From assembly GCF_003952365.1 (NCBI RefSeq), contig NZ_CP034443.1, forward strand, positions 3,527,001 through 3,591,000: 64,000 bases of DNA. Direction: 5' to 3'. This DNA is from Mesorhizobium sp. M9A.F.Ca.ET.002.03.1.2. Its GTDB lineage: Bacteria > Pseudomonadota > Alphaproteobacteria > Rhizobiales > Rhizobiaceae. Shown here piece after piece: positions 1 to 10,660 of this stretch. Each line of letters opens with the position of its first letter. Position 1 is the first letter of the stretch. The position numbers and the translations under genes were made by a program. Under the pieces are notes generated by a model that was not told the origin of the DNA, did no database searches, and saw nothing but the letters and a program-made list of their open reading frames with translations.

Positions 1-238
1 GAAACGGAGCCAAGCCGATGGTTCGACTGCTTTTCTGCCGACTGCAAAGCCGCTGTCGGCGTGCCTTACTTTGGGTGACCCCTAGAGTCTGTTGAAATAA
101 AAAATCACCACGTTACTGTCTGGCCACCAGCTGCCGGAAAGGGAACCGGCGGCGCGCTCAAAGGAACCATCCAATCGGTTTCGCGGCGTCAACACTCAAG
201 AGGCGTAGCTGAAAGGCCGCCTCGACAGGGAGAACTCC

Positions 239-1831
239 ATGCTGAAAAATATGCTGAAGGCGACGGTATTCGCCACAACCATGGCCTTGGCCGCCGGCAC
301 GTTCTACACGCCGGCTTTCGCCGAGACCGTCTATAACCGCGGATCCGCCGCCGAAGCGGAGACGCTCGATCCGCACAAGACCTCGACGGTCTACGAAGCC
401 GATATCATACGCGACCTGTTCCAGGGCCTCGTCATGCATGACCAGAAGACGAACCTCATTCCGGGCGCCGCCGAAAGCTGGACAGTGTCCGACGACGGCA
501 CCGTCTACACCTTCAAGCTGCGCAAGGACGGCCTCTGGTCGGATGGCAGCCCGGTGACGGCGGACGACTTTGTCTATTCGTTCCAACGGCTGGAAGATCC
601 GGCCACCGCTGCCGAATACGCTTCCATGCTCTATCCCGTGAAGAACGCCGAGGAAGTCAACACCAAGAAGGGCAAGCCGGAGGATATGGGCGTCAAGGCG
701 ATTGACGCAAATACCCTCGAAGTCACGCTCAAGGCGCCAACGCCTTACTTCTTGGAGATGCTGACCCATCAGGCGACCTATCCGGTCAGCAAGGCATCTA
801 TCGAAAAGCTTGGCGCCGACTGGGTCAAGGCAGGCAAGCTGGTCTCCAACGGGGCCTTTACAGCGGCGGAGTGGATTCCCAACGACCATCTGAAGCTGGT
901 CAAGAATCCGAAATTCTGGGACGCCGCGAGCGTCAAATTCGACGTGGTCAACTACATCCCGACCGAGGATCGCTCGTCGGCGATGAAGCGCTTCGAGGCC
1001 GGCGAATTCGACAGTTACGGTGACCTGCCGACAGAACAGCTCGCCGATCTCAAGACCAAATTCGGCGACCAGATCCGTGTCGGGCCATACCTTGGCACCT
1101 ACTATTTTGCGATCAAGACCGACAAGGCGCCGTGGGACAACGTCGAATTGCGCAACGCCATCTCCATGGCAATCGATCGCGACTTCCTTGCCGAAAAGGT
1201 CTGGCAGAACTCGATGCTGCCTGGCTATTCGATGGTGCCTCCGGGCATTGAGGGCTATACGCCGGCACTGGCCAAGTACGCGGACATGTCGCAGATCGAC
1301 CGCGAAGACGAAGCCAAGAAGGTGCTTGAGAAGCTTGGCTACACGCCCGAGAAGCCGCTCAAGATGGAAATCCGCTACAACACTTCGGAAAACCACAAGA
1401 ACACGGCGGTCGCCATCCAGGAGCAGTTGAAGCCGCTCGGCGTCGAAATCACACTGCTCAACACCGACACCAAGACCCACTACTCCTTCCTTGAGCAGAA
1501 GGGCGATTATGACGTGGCACGTGCCGGCTGGATTGCGGACTACAAGGATCCCGAAACCTTCCTCGGCATCTCCCGCAAGGCCAGTGGCAACAACTATTCG
1601 GACTACAGCAGCCCGAAATTCGAGGAAGCCATGGACAAGGCGGCGGCCGCCGGCGGCAAGCCCGAAGAGCGCATGAAGGAACTCGCTGAGGCCGAGCGTA
1701 TCCTCGTCGACGATGTCGGCAACATCCCGCTTCTCTACTATAGCTACAAGGATATCGTTTCCTCGAAGCTGCATGGCTTCGACGACAATGTGATGGACAT
1801 CCATCCGTCCCGCTTCATCAGCAAGGACTGA
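239..1831 (+). CDS. oppA: Peptide ABC transporter substrate-binding protein (OppA-like, SBP family 5)
   Basis: Periplasmic receptor for an oligopeptide ABC importer. The 530-residue product opens with a Sec signal peptide (about residues 1-28, cleavage near AFA-ET). The mature part has the family 5 hallmarks EAETLDPHK, an early RDLFQGL and an ELRNAISMAIDRD stretch, and its length is normal for OppA. The start ATG has a GGGAGAA ribosome site nine bases upstream. Permease and ATPase genes follow on the same strand after a 166-bp gap, a common arrangement when the receptor is made in excess. The peptide specificity cannot be read from the sequence. Confidence 0.93.
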   Translation: MLKNMLKATVFATTMALAAGTFYTPAFAETVYNRGSAAEAETLDPHKTSTVYEADIIRDLFQGLVMHDQKTNLIPGAAESWTVSDDGTVYTFKLRKDGLWSDGSPVTADDFVYSFQRLEDPATAAEYASMLYPVKNAEEVNTKKGKPEDMGVKAIDANTLEVTLKAPTPYFLEMLTHQATYPVSKASIEKLGADWVKAGKLVSNGAFTAAEWIPNDHLKLVKNPKFWDAASVKFDVVNYIPTEDRSSAMKRFEAGEFDSYGDLPTEQLADLKTKFGDQIRVGPYLGTYYFAIKTDKAPWDNVELRNAISMAIDRDFLAEKVWQNSMLPGYSMVPPGIEGYTPALAKYADMSQIDREDEAKKVLEKLGYTPEKPLKMEIRYNTSENHKNTAVAIQEQLKPLGVEITLLNTDTKTHYSFLEQKGDYDVARAGWIADYKDPETFLGISRKASGNNYSDYSSPKFEEAMDKAAAAGGKPEERMKELAEAERILVDDVGNIPLLYYSYKDIVSSKLHGFDDNVMDIHPSRFISKD

Positions 1832-1997
1832 TCCCTTAGCTGGGCCGCCGCGCAACCCAATGCGTGGCGGCGCTGGTTTGCCATCGCATCGGCCTGGGAA
1901 CCGGAATCGATTTTCGGCAATGTCGGTGCGAGGATTTGAAGGCTAGAGCGCAATCGTCCAGCTGGACGCGCGCTGCTCTGGATCAAGCGGGGAACCG

Positions 1998-2921
1998 ATG
2001 CTGCGTTACGTATTCCGGCGGCTCCTGACCGCCATCCCGACGCTGTTCGTCATCGTGACCGTGGCGTTCTTCCTGATACGCGTCGCGCCTGGCGGCCCGT
2101 TCAATCAGGAGCGGGGCCTGAGCCCCGAGATCAGGGCCAATCTCGAAGCGCAGTTCGGCCTCAACGACCCGCTCTGGCTGCAATATGTCCACTATCTCGG
2201 CAATCTGCTGCGCGGCAATTTCGGTCCGAGCTATAACCTGCCGGATTTTACCGTCACCGAATTGTTTGCAAGGGGCCTGCCCGTTTCAATCCAGATCGGC
2301 GCCTCGGCGCTGATCCTGGCACTGCTGCTCGGCGGCATACTCGGCACCATTGCCGCGCTCAATCAGAACAAGCTTGCCGACTACTCGGTCATTGCGCTGG
2401 CCGCCGCCGGCAGCACCATCCCGACCTTCGTCATCGCGCCGGTGATCCAGCTTTTGTTCGGTCTGACCTGGAAGCTGCTGCCGATCGGCGGCTGGGGTGA
2501 TGGCGCCGTGCTCAACAAGGTCGGCCCGGTGCTGACGCTTGCCCTGCCGCAGATCGCCATCGTCGCGCGCCTGATGCGCGGCTCGATGATCGAATCGCTG
2601 CGCTCGCACCACATCCGCACCGCCCGCGCGCTCGGCCTGTCGGACTGGTCGGTGGTCGTCAAGCATGCGCTGCGCGGCGCCATCCTGCCGATCGTCTCCT
2701 TTACCGGTCCGGCGGCAGCCGCGCTGCTCACCGGCTCGATCATCGTCGAGACGATCTTCGCTGTTCCCGGCGTTGGTCGCTATTTCGTCGATGCCGCGCT
2801 CAACCGTGATTACACGCTGGTCATGGGCACCGTGGTGGTCATCGCGCTGTTCACCATCGTCTTCAACCTGATCGTCGACGTCATGTATGCCTTCGTCGAT
2901 CCGAGGGTGCGCTATGACTGA
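1998..2921 (+). CDS. oppB: Peptide ABC transporter permease OppB
   Basis: Inner-membrane permease of 307 residues with the six-helix BPD_transp_1 fold. It starts MLRYVFRRLL with the first membrane segment directly after, as in OppB/DppB. The EAA loop that contacts the ATPase is visible as ARALGLSDWSVVVKHALRGA. The last codons overlap the next permease by 8 bp, so the two are translationally coupled. It pairs with OppC to form the pore. Confidence 0.95.
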   Translation: MLRYVFRRLLTAIPTLFVIVTVAFFLIRVAPGGPFNQERGLSPEIRANLEAQFGLNDPLWLQYVHYLGNLLRGNFGPSYNLPDFTVTELFARGLPVSIQIGASALILALLLGGILGTIAALNQNKLADYSVIALAAAGSTIPTFVIAPVIQLLFGLTWKLLPIGGWGDGAVLNKVGPVLTLALPQIAIVARLMRGSMIESLRSHHIRTARALGLSDWSVVVKHALRGAILPIVSFTGPAAAALLTGSIIVETIFAVPGVGRYFVDAALNRDYTLVMGTVVVIALFTIVFNLIVDVMYAFVDPRVRYD

Positions 2922-4035
2922 CATTGCAGCCACCGCACCGGCCGTCGTCGGCCGCTCCCTATGGGGCGATGCCTGGGCGCGCCTCAAGGCCAATCGCGCC
3001 GCCATGTTCAGCCTGTATTATCTTGCCTTCATTGCCGTCATTAGCGTGTTCGGGCCCTCTTTGGTGCCGCATCGATACACCACCATCTACGCCGACTATG
3101 TGCGCACGCCGCCGAGCTTCTCGTCTTATCCGAAGGCCGACATGATCGAAACCGCGCTCAAAGAGGCGATCAAGCGTATGCGTGTCGACATCAAGGAGTG
3201 GCGCCAGGAAGGCAATCGCATCTTCGTCACCGTCACATCGTCCAAACCGATCGATGACCGCAACGTCCGCTATCTCGACCGTTCCGATGCCTTCGACGAC
3301 ACCAAGATCGAGAGCAAATCGCCTGACGGCCTCGAAGCGGTGATGAGCGCTTCGATCAGGCAGCAATATTTCCTGTTCGGCACCGACAATACCGGCCGAG
3401 ATCTGCTGTCGCGGACGCTGATGGCCGGGCGCATTTCGCTGGCCATCGGCCTGCTCGCTGGGGTCGTCGCCGGCGTCATCGGCGTGCTCTACGGCGCTAC
3501 AGCCGGCTTTGTCGGCGGCAAGGTCGACGAGGTGATGATGCGCATCGTCGACGTACTCTATTCGCTGCCGTTCATCTTCTTCGTCATCATGCTGGTGGTG
3601 TTCTTCGGCCGGAACTTCGTGCTGATGTTCCTGGCGGTCGGCGCGGTGCTGTGGCTCGATATGGCACGCATCGTGCGCGGACAGGCGCTGTCGATCCGGC
3701 GCCAGGAATATGTCCAGGCAGCGGAGGCGATGGGCGTTGGCCAGCGCGGCATCCTGATCCGCCACGTCATCCCCAACCTGCTCGGCCCGGTGGTGATCTA
3801 CATGACGCTGCTGGTGCCGCAGGTCATCATCCTGGAGAGTTTCCTGTCGTTCCTCGGCCTCGGCGTCCAGGAACCGATGACCAGCTGGGGCGTGCTGATC
3901 TCGACCGGCGCCCACAACATCGGCTCGGCCAACTGGCTGCTCCTGTTCCCGGCCTTCTTTCTCGTCTCGACGCTGTTTGCGCTGAATTTCGTCGGCGATG
4001 GCCTGCGCGACGCACTCGACCCCAGGGATCGCTGA
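2914..4035 (+). CDS. oppC: Peptide ABC transporter permease OppC
   Basis: Second permease of the importer, 373 residues from the ATG at 2914 (MTDIAATAP). That start is chosen over an upstream in-frame ATG because it gives the usual short overlap with oppB. An N-terminal membrane segment is followed by a roughly 100-residue periplasmic domain and then five more segments. The LFGTDNTGRDLLSR motif typical of OppC/DppC precedes the transport domain, and an EAA loop reads AAEAMGVGQRGILIRHVIPN. The stop at 4033-4035 lies one base before the ATPase start. Confidence 0.95.
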   Translation: MTDIAATAPAVVGRSLWGDAWARLKANRAAMFSLYYLAFIAVISVFGPSLVPHRYTTIYADYVRTPPSFSSYPKADMIETALKEAIKRMRVDIKEWRQEGNRIFVTVTSSKPIDDRNVRYLDRSDAFDDTKIESKSPDGLEAVMSASIRQQYFLFGTDNTGRDLLSRTLMAGRISLAIGLLAGVVAGVIGVLYGATAGFVGGKVDEVMMRIVDVLYSLPFIFFVIMLVVFFGRNFVLMFLAVGAVLWLDMARIVRGQALSIRRQEYVQAAEAMGVGQRGILIRHVIPNLLGPVVIYMTLLVPQVIILESFLSFLGLGVQEPMTSWGVLISTGAHNIGSANWLLLFPAFFLVSTLFALNFVGDGLRDALDPRDR

Positions 4036-4036
4036 G

Positions 4037-5656
<1,620 letters not shown>

Positions 5657-5705
5657 CGCCGCCGCTCAGGTCCGCAGCGGATGATGGTCGTTTCGGGAGC
5701 CAAAC

Positions 5706-5742
5706 AGCCCGCGTCCTCCCCGGGGGGCGCGGGCTTTCTGTT
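5706..5742 (+). terminator. Rho-independent terminator after the opp operon
   Basis: An 8-bp GC-rich stem AGCCCGCG/CGCGGGCT (5706-5713 with 5728-5735) closes a loop that contains a further C-run/G-run pair, and is followed by a T-rich tail. It lies 50 bp past the oppDF stop and separates the peptide importer from the next regulator gene. Confidence 0.85.
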
Positions 5743-5810
5743 AGGCCTTTCGGCGGATTGGTTCCTGGACCAGACCTGTCGGCCGAAGGGTTTGTCGACA
5801 TGAGTTCTGT

Positions 5811-5862
5811 TTGACATAGAGGCATTACGGCAATAGCGTGCTCACCTGGTATAAAAGGTATG
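5811..5862 (+). promoter_or_regulatory. Promoter with NanR-like tandem operator
   Basis: A perfect -35 hexamer TTGACA lies at 5811-5816, with a weak -10 (TAGCGT) 17 bp downstream at 5834-5839. Two direct repeats, GGTATA (5848-5853) and GGTATG (5857-5862), separated by AAA, lie at the predicted start of transcription just before the regulator gene. E. coli NanR, also a GntR/FCD protein, recognises tandem GGTATA. The site therefore probably mediates autorepression; this is inference. Confidence 0.6.
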
Positions 5863-5866
5863 CCAC

Positions 5867-6574
5867 GTGATTGGGGTTCAGATCAAACAGCGGAAGCTTT
5901 CCGACGAGGTCGTAGAACACCTCGAGCGGCTGATCCGCACCGGAGAGTTGGCCGAAGCCGACAGACTCCCGTCGGAACGGGAACTCATGCGGCAGTTCGG
6001 GGTCGGACGCCCCTCAATCCGGGAGGCGCTGCTGCATCTGAGCAAGATGGGCCTTGTCGAGGTGCGATCCGGCGAGCGTGCCCGCGTCACCCGCCCCACG
6101 CCCCAATTCGTGATCGACGCCCTCTCGGGGCCGGCACGGCACATGATTTCGGCCCCAGGCGGGGTTCACGACTTCCAGAGCGCGCGTCTGTTTTTCGAGG
6201 TCGGGCTTGCCCGCAACGCCGCTGTGAATGCCACGCCAGAGGACATTGAAAGCTTCAAGGAGGCGCTCGAAATAAACCGGCAGTCGATCGGCGACCTCAC
6301 GCGCTTCGAGCGTACGGACGTGGACTTCCACTACGTGCTGGCGGTGATCACCCGCAATCGAATCTTCACAGCCATCCACGCGGCATTAGCCGAATGGCTG
6401 CTCGAACAGCGGCGGACGACTTTGGCCGAAGGTGAAGACCGCAAGGCCTACGAGGCCCATCGCGAAATCTTCGAGGCGATCGCGGCGCGCGATCCGGACG
6501 GGGCCGAAGCGGCGATGCGCAGGCATCTGGAATATGTATCGAGGCGCTATCTGGAAATCGCGAGGCCCAAGTGA
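5867..6574 (+). CDS. GntR-family (FadR/FCD subfamily, NanR-like) transcriptional regulator
   Basis: A 235-residue repressor-type protein with a GTG start. The winged helix is at residues 10-75 (LPSERELMRQFGVGRPSIREAL is the recognition region), followed by an FCD effector domain to about residue 230. Its metal or ligand histidines sit in DVDFHYVLA and in the EAHREIFEAI helix. It most resembles NanR-type regulators. The next gene starts within its stop codon, so it is made with the downstream catabolic genes and probably controls them through the GGTATA repeats in front of it. The inducer is unknown, perhaps a sugar acid. Confidence 0.9.
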   Translation: MIGVQIKQRKLSDEVVEHLERLIRTGELAEADRLPSERELMRQFGVGRPSIREALLHLSKMGLVEVRSGERARVTRPTPQFVIDALSGPARHMISAPGGVHDFQSARLFFEVGLARNAAVNATPEDIESFKEALEINRQSIGDLTRFERTDVDFHYVLAVITRNRIFTAIHAALAEWLLEQRRTTLAEGEDRKAYEAHREIFEAIAARDPDGAEAAMRRHLEYVSRRYLEIARPK

Positions 6575-6879
6575 TGACGAGCTTCGTCGTCTGGGTCGAT
6601 TTCCGCCTCAAGCCGGGCGCCCGGGACAGCTTCCGAAAGCTGGTCGACGCCAATGCGATCGCGTCGGTGCGCAGCGAGGCCGGCTGCCGCCGCTTCGACG
6701 TGACGGAGGCGCGCGGCGAACCGGACCGGATCGTGCTCTACGAAATTTACGACAGTGAGGCCGCCTTCGACGAACACTGCCGCACGATTCATTTCGACGA
6801 GTTCAACACGCTAAGCGCGCCGCTCGTCGACACCAAATTGGTGACGATCTGCGATCTCGTTCTCGAGGCGACACCTTGA
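6574..6879 (+). CDS. Antibiotic biosynthesis monooxygenase (ABM) domain protein
   Basis: A small 101-residue single-domain ferredoxin-like alpha/beta protein: the FVVWVDFRLKPGARDSFRKL strand-helix start and the CRRFDVTEA and DRIVLYEIYDSEAAFDEH segments fit the dimeric ABM fold (LsrG/YgiN relatives). Members oxidise or isomerise small reactive carbonyls or quinols. The ATG at 6574 overlaps the regulator stop (TGATG). Its place between a regulator and an aldolase suggests handling a reactive intermediate of the same pathway; the substrate is not known. Confidence 0.8.
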   Translation: MTSFVVWVDFRLKPGARDSFRKLVDANAIASVRSEAGCRRFDVTEARGEPDRIVLYEIYDSEAAFDEHCRTIHFDEFNTLSAPLVDTKLVTICDLVLEATP

Positions 6880-6928
6880 AGAATGCATAGCCGGTTAGCG
6901 CCGGTTTGGGCGAAAGGGGAGGAAGTGC

Positions 6929-7705
6929 ATGTCGCAACCAGGTCTCAAGGCGTTAGCCGCTCACCGGCGGGTCAAGCTCGGCACGCTCGTCGCCGAGTTC
7001 GCGACGCCGGGAATCGGGCATATTCTGAAGTCCGCCGGCTGCGACTTCGTCTTCTTCGATATGGAGCATTCGGGCTTCAGCCTGGAGACGGTGAAGAGCG
7101 CGATCCGCTATTTCGAGGCGGCCGACCTGCCGGTGATGGTGCGTGTGCCGTCGCAGGACTACCATTTCCTCGCCCGCGCCATGGATATGGGCGCCGAAGG
7201 CCTGATCGCGCCGATGGTGAGCACCGTCGAACAGGCGCGGCACATCATCAATTCCATGAAATACCATCCTGCTGGCGCTCGCGGCGTGGCGTTGCAGATC
7301 GCGCATGACCGCTACCGTCCGGGTTCGGTTGCAGACAAATTCGAAGCGGCCAACCAGCGCTCGGCATTCATCTGCCTGATCGAAACCGCCGACGGCGTCA
7401 AGAACATCGATGGCATTGCGGGATTGGACGGGGTCGATTGTCTGTGGGTCGGACATTTCGATTTGTCGGTCTCGCTCGGCGTTCCCGGCGATTTCGCCCA
7501 TCCCACCTTTACCGACGCGATGGACAAGATCGTTGCCGCCGCCAAGAAGCACAACAAATCGCTCGGACGCCTGGTGCCCAACGTGCAGCAGGGGCACGAC
7601 TTCTATGCGCAAGGCTTCGATTTCATTTGCTATTCGGGTGATGTCTGGGTCCTGCACGATGCGATGGCCGACGCGGTCTCCAAGATCCGGGCCGTGTGCG
7701 AGTGA
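6929..7705 (+). CDS. HpcH/HpaI family class II aldolase
   Basis: Predicted metal-dependent pyruvate aldolase of 258 residues, the usual length for the family. Such enzymes split 2-keto-3-deoxy sugar acids or 4-hydroxy-2-ketoacids into pyruvate and an aldehyde. The TIM-barrel signatures are present: Arg72 in MVRVP for the pyruvate carboxylate, and metal ligands Glu152 (CLIETADG) and Asp178 (GHFDLS). GGGGAGG gives a strong ribosome site eight bases before the ATG. With the dehydrogenase downstream and a sugar ABC importer it suggests uptake and cleavage of a sugar-acid derivative. Confidence 0.88.
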   Translation: MSQPGLKALAAHRRVKLGTLVAEFATPGIGHILKSAGCDFVFFDMEHSGFSLETVKSAIRYFEAADLPVMVRVPSQDYHFLARAMDMGAEGLIAPMVSTVEQARHIINSMKYHPAGARGVALQIAHDRYRPGSVADKFEAANQRSAFICLIETADGVKNIDGIAGLDGVDCLWVGHFDLSVSLGVPGDFAHPTFTDAMDKIVAAAKKHNKSLGRLVPNVQQGHDFYAQGFDFICYSGDVWVLHDAMADAVSKIRAVCE

Positions 7706-7718
7706 GGCGGAGGAGACG

Positions 7719-8771
7719 ATGGCCAACACAATGTTCAGGGTGGCGCTCTCCGGTGATTTCCGCAAGCCGGACGGCTCGCCGACCTATCCCGACTTCGACT
7801 TGGAGCCGCTGCGCAATGCGCCCGATGTCGAGATGGCGTTCCTGGAATCGAACAACTCGCTGCGCGCCGAGCAGCTTGAGGATTTCGATGCGCTGATCCT
7901 GCTCACCCATCGCTTCGATGCGATGAGTGTCCCGAAGAGCGGCCGCCTGGCCGTCGTCGCCCGTTTCGGGGTCGGCTACGATACCGTCAATGTCGAGGCC
8001 TGCACCGCCGCCGGTATCGCGCTGGTCATCACGCCCGACGGCGTGCGACGGCCCGTCGCCATATCCGTCATCACCTTCATGCTGGCACTGACCGGCAAGC
8101 TGCTCACGAAGGACACACTGACCCGCAAGGGACCTCATGGATTCGACAAGCGTTCGCAGCATATGGGCGTCGGCCTGGTCGGGCGGACGCTGGGATCGCT
8201 CGGCATTGGCAACATCGGTGCTGAGGTCTTTCGCATGGCGAAGCCCTTCGACATGAAATTCATCGCCCATGACCCATTCGCCGACAGGAAGGTCGCTGCC
8301 GAACTCGGCATCGAACTGGTCGGGTTGGAGGACCTGTTCCGCCGCGCCGACGTGCTGTCGGTGAGCTGTCCGCTGACGCCTCAGACCCATCACATCGTCA
8401 ATGCCGAGCGGCTCGCCCTGATGAAGCCGACGGCTTACCTGATCAATACCGCGCGCGGCCCGATCGTCGACCAGAAGGCGCTGACGAAAGTGCTGCAGGA
8501 GCGCCGCATAGCCGGCGCGGGGCTCGACGTGCTGGAGCAGGAGCCGCCGGACGCCGCCGACCCGATCCTCAAGCTCGACAACGTTATCCTGGCGCCGCAC
8601 GCGCTCTGCTGGACCGACCAGTGCTTTGCCGGCAACGGTGCCGCCGACGTCAAGGCGGTGATCGAGGTGCAGCACGGCCGCGAACCGCGCGGCGTGGTCA
8701 ATCGCGAGGTGCTTTCGACAGAAGCATGGAAGGATCGGTTGGCCGGTTTCGCCGCACGCTTCGGGGCGTAG
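7719..8771 (+). CDS. D-2-hydroxyacid dehydrogenase (NAD-dependent)
   Basis: A 350-residue oxidoreductase of the D-isomer-specific 2-hydroxyacid dehydrogenase family. The Rossmann motif GIGNIG is at 162-167 and the catalytic triad is readable as Arg246 (NTARGP), Glu275 (EQEPP) and His294 (APHALCW). A longer upstream reading frame exists, but the ATG at 7719 has GGAGGAG at the right distance and gives the family's N-terminus. It probably interconverts a 2-keto acid and a D-2-hydroxyacid next to the aldolase step. Confidence 0.9.
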   Translation: MANTMFRVALSGDFRKPDGSPTYPDFDLEPLRNAPDVEMAFLESNNSLRAEQLEDFDALILLTHRFDAMSVPKSGRLAVVARFGVGYDTVNVEACTAAGIALVITPDGVRRPVAISVITFMLALTGKLLTKDTLTRKGPHGFDKRSQHMGVGLVGRTLGSLGIGNIGAEVFRMAKPFDMKFIAHDPFADRKVAAELGIELVGLEDLFRRADVLSVSCPLTPQTHHIVNAERLALMKPTAYLINTARGPIVDQKALTKVLQERRIAGAGLDVLEQEPPDAADPILKLDNVILAPHALCWTDQCFAGNGAADVKAVIEVQHGREPRGVVNREVLSTEAWKDRLAGFAARFGA

Positions 8772-8888
8772 GAGTACGAGAATACGGCGCGCCGCCACGG
8801 CCCTTCGCGGCGGCTTCACGGGAGGAATGCTCGACCGCCGCGCCCGCGGACGAGTGACGCAAACGGAAAAATGGGAGGACCAAGCACT

Positions 8889-10544
8889 ATGAACGATCAT
8901 GAAAAACGTGACTTTCAGGCAGGCCTCGAAGCAGAGGTCGATGCCTTCATGCGTGGCGAAACCACCCGCCGAACTTTCATAACCCGCTTCGGCCAGATGA
9001 CCGGCATGCTGGCGGCGTCCGGGCCGATCCTGGGCATGATGACGGATTGGGCGCTGGCGCAGCAGAAGCTCGAACTCGCGGACGCCGGCTCGCCGCTCGG
9101 CCAGGCTCAGGCCGCGGCCATGAAGGCGTCGATGGAAGGGCCGGCGGACGGCTCCGCCTTCCGCGCGGTCGAGGCGGCCAAGGTGCATTCCGGCGTCACG
9201 CTCAACATGACTTACGAGGCAGGCCTGCAGGCGCTCGACCCGCGCAATTTCAGTGGGCCGATGTGGGAGCAGCTTACGGGCATGAAGTCGAATGTGGTCG
9301 AACTGTCGAACCCGGACCAGTACTCCAAGGCGGTGGCCGAGCACATCGCCGGCTCAGGCGCCTATGACGTCCTCGACATCTCGCCGGCCTGGACGCCGTC
9401 GCTCGCTGATGGCGGCGTCATCGCGCCTCTGGACGATTACATCGCCAAATACATGAACTTGGCCGATCTCGAGGATTATCATCCGCTCTACAAGGCACTG
9501 CCGACCTACAAGGGCAAGGTCTGGGGCTTCTTCGACGACGGCGACATGTTCGCTCTCTACTATCGCAAGGACATCTTCGAGGATCCGAAGATGGTGGAGG
9601 CATACCAGGCCAAGTTCAACGCCAAGCTTGCACCGCCGAAGACCTGGGAGGAGTATGCCCAGATCGCCCAGTTCATCACTGACCAGATGGCGCCCAACGT
9701 TTATGGCGCGGGCCATTTTCGAAAAGCCGGCAGCCCAGGAAACCAGTTCGATTTCCTGCAGCAGTATCGCGCCAACGGCGGAAAACTGTTCGGCGACGAC
9801 ATGAAAGCCGGCCTGGTTTCGGATGCCGGCGTCAAGACGCTGCAAAACATGATTGCCGCCAATGCGGCGTCGATCCCCGGCAACAACGAGCTCGACGCCG
9901 TCTCGCTGTGGGCGGCGTTCCTCACCGGAAAGGTGGCGATGATCTACTCCTGGCCGCCGTCAGGCCGGATGGCCGCGAACTATTCGCAGTCCGCGACTGC
10001 AATCAACTTCATCCCGCAATCACAGATCGCCGGCAAGGTCGGCTACGCGGTCGTGCCCGGCAATCCTGAACATGCGACCGGCTATAACAAGGCGCTGTCG
10101 GCAGATTCGGCCAACCCCGAAGCGGCCTACTTGTTCATGCAGTGGGTATGCTCGCCGCCCGTCTCGCTTGCTCGCTGCATGCTGCCCTATGCGCTTCGCG
10201 ATCCTTACCGCATCTCCCACTTCAAGTCCGAGCTCTACGGCGCGCTGTTCCCGAGCGCCAAGGAGTATCTCAGCAACCTCAACAACTCGGCCAATGTTGG
10301 CCTCCTCGATCCGATCATGCCCGGTGCGCAGGACTATTTCCTCAGCATCGACCGCATGTGCACTGCAGTGTGGGCCGGTGCGGATCCGAAGGCGTCGCTG
10401 GAAACGGCGGCGGCCGAGTGGAACGAGACGACCGACCGGCTCGGCGTGGATTCGCAGAAGGCATTCTACACCGAGTTCCTGAAACTGCCGGGCGCCACCG
10501 CCGACAACACGGTGGAGAAGCTCGGCATGGCGGTCACCCTGTGA
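8889..10544 (+). CDS. ABC transporter substrate-binding protein (family 1, carbohydrate type), Tat signal
   Basis: Periplasmic receptor of 551 residues, longer than typical sugar receptors. The N-terminus has an unusually long n-region followed by TTRRTFITRFGQM, a twin-arginine signal with its hydrophobic core ending at ALAQ near residue 58. A GGGAGGA ribosome site precedes the ATG. The body contains the SBP family 1 fold (GGKLFGDD and AAFLTGKVAMIYSWP segments). Two permeases and an ATPase follow, so this is the receptor of that importer, with a sugar or sugar-acid ligand by context. Confidence 0.85.
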   Translation: MNDHEKRDFQAGLEAEVDAFMRGETTRRTFITRFGQMTGMLAASGPILGMMTDWALAQQKLELADAGSPLGQAQAAAMKASMEGPADGSAFRAVEAAKVHSGVTLNMTYEAGLQALDPRNFSGPMWEQLTGMKSNVVELSNPDQYSKAVAEHIAGSGAYDVLDISPAWTPSLADGGVIAPLDDYIAKYMNLADLEDYHPLYKALPTYKGKVWGFFDDGDMFALYYRKDIFEDPKMVEAYQAKFNAKLAPPKTWEEYAQIAQFITDQMAPNVYGAGHFRKAGSPGNQFDFLQQYRANGGKLFGDDMKAGLVSDAGVKTLQNMIAANAASIPGNNELDAVSLWAAFLTGKVAMIYSWPPSGRMAANYSQSATAINFIPQSQIAGKVGYAVVPGNPEHATGYNKALSADSANPEAAYLFMQWVCSPPVSLARCMLPYALRDPYRISHFKSELYGALFPSAKEYLSNLNNSANVGLLDPIMPGAQDYFLSIDRMCTAVWAGADPKASLETAAAEWNETTDRLGVDSQKAFYTEFLKLPGATADNTVEKLGMAVTL

Positions 10545-10592
10545 AGTCTCGGCCTGCGTCGGAGACGCCGGCCGGTTCTCTTGATCAAAATC

Positions 10593-10621
10593 GGTGTTGC
10601 GGGCGCTTGGTCCGCAACACC
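10593..10621 (+). other. RNA hairpin between receptor and permease genes
   Basis: A perfect 10-bp stem GGTGTTGCGG/CCGCAACACC with a 9-base loop and no T-run after it. In binding-protein operons such structures commonly protect the 3' end of the receptor mRNA and set a higher receptor-to-permease ratio; that role is inferred. Confidence 0.6.
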
Positions 10622-10660
10622 TCGTCGCAACCCAACCGCCAGGCGGATTCGGAATAATCG

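Noticed and set aside
1..238. Gene or promoter in the first 238 bases
   Set aside because: No coding frame with a motif and no convincing -35/-10 pair; only the ribosome site of oppA is supported.
158..1855. Long minus-strand frame of 565 codons opposite oppA
   Set aside because: It mirrors oppA codons in a GC-rich gene, has no ribosome site or known domain, and oppA is certain.
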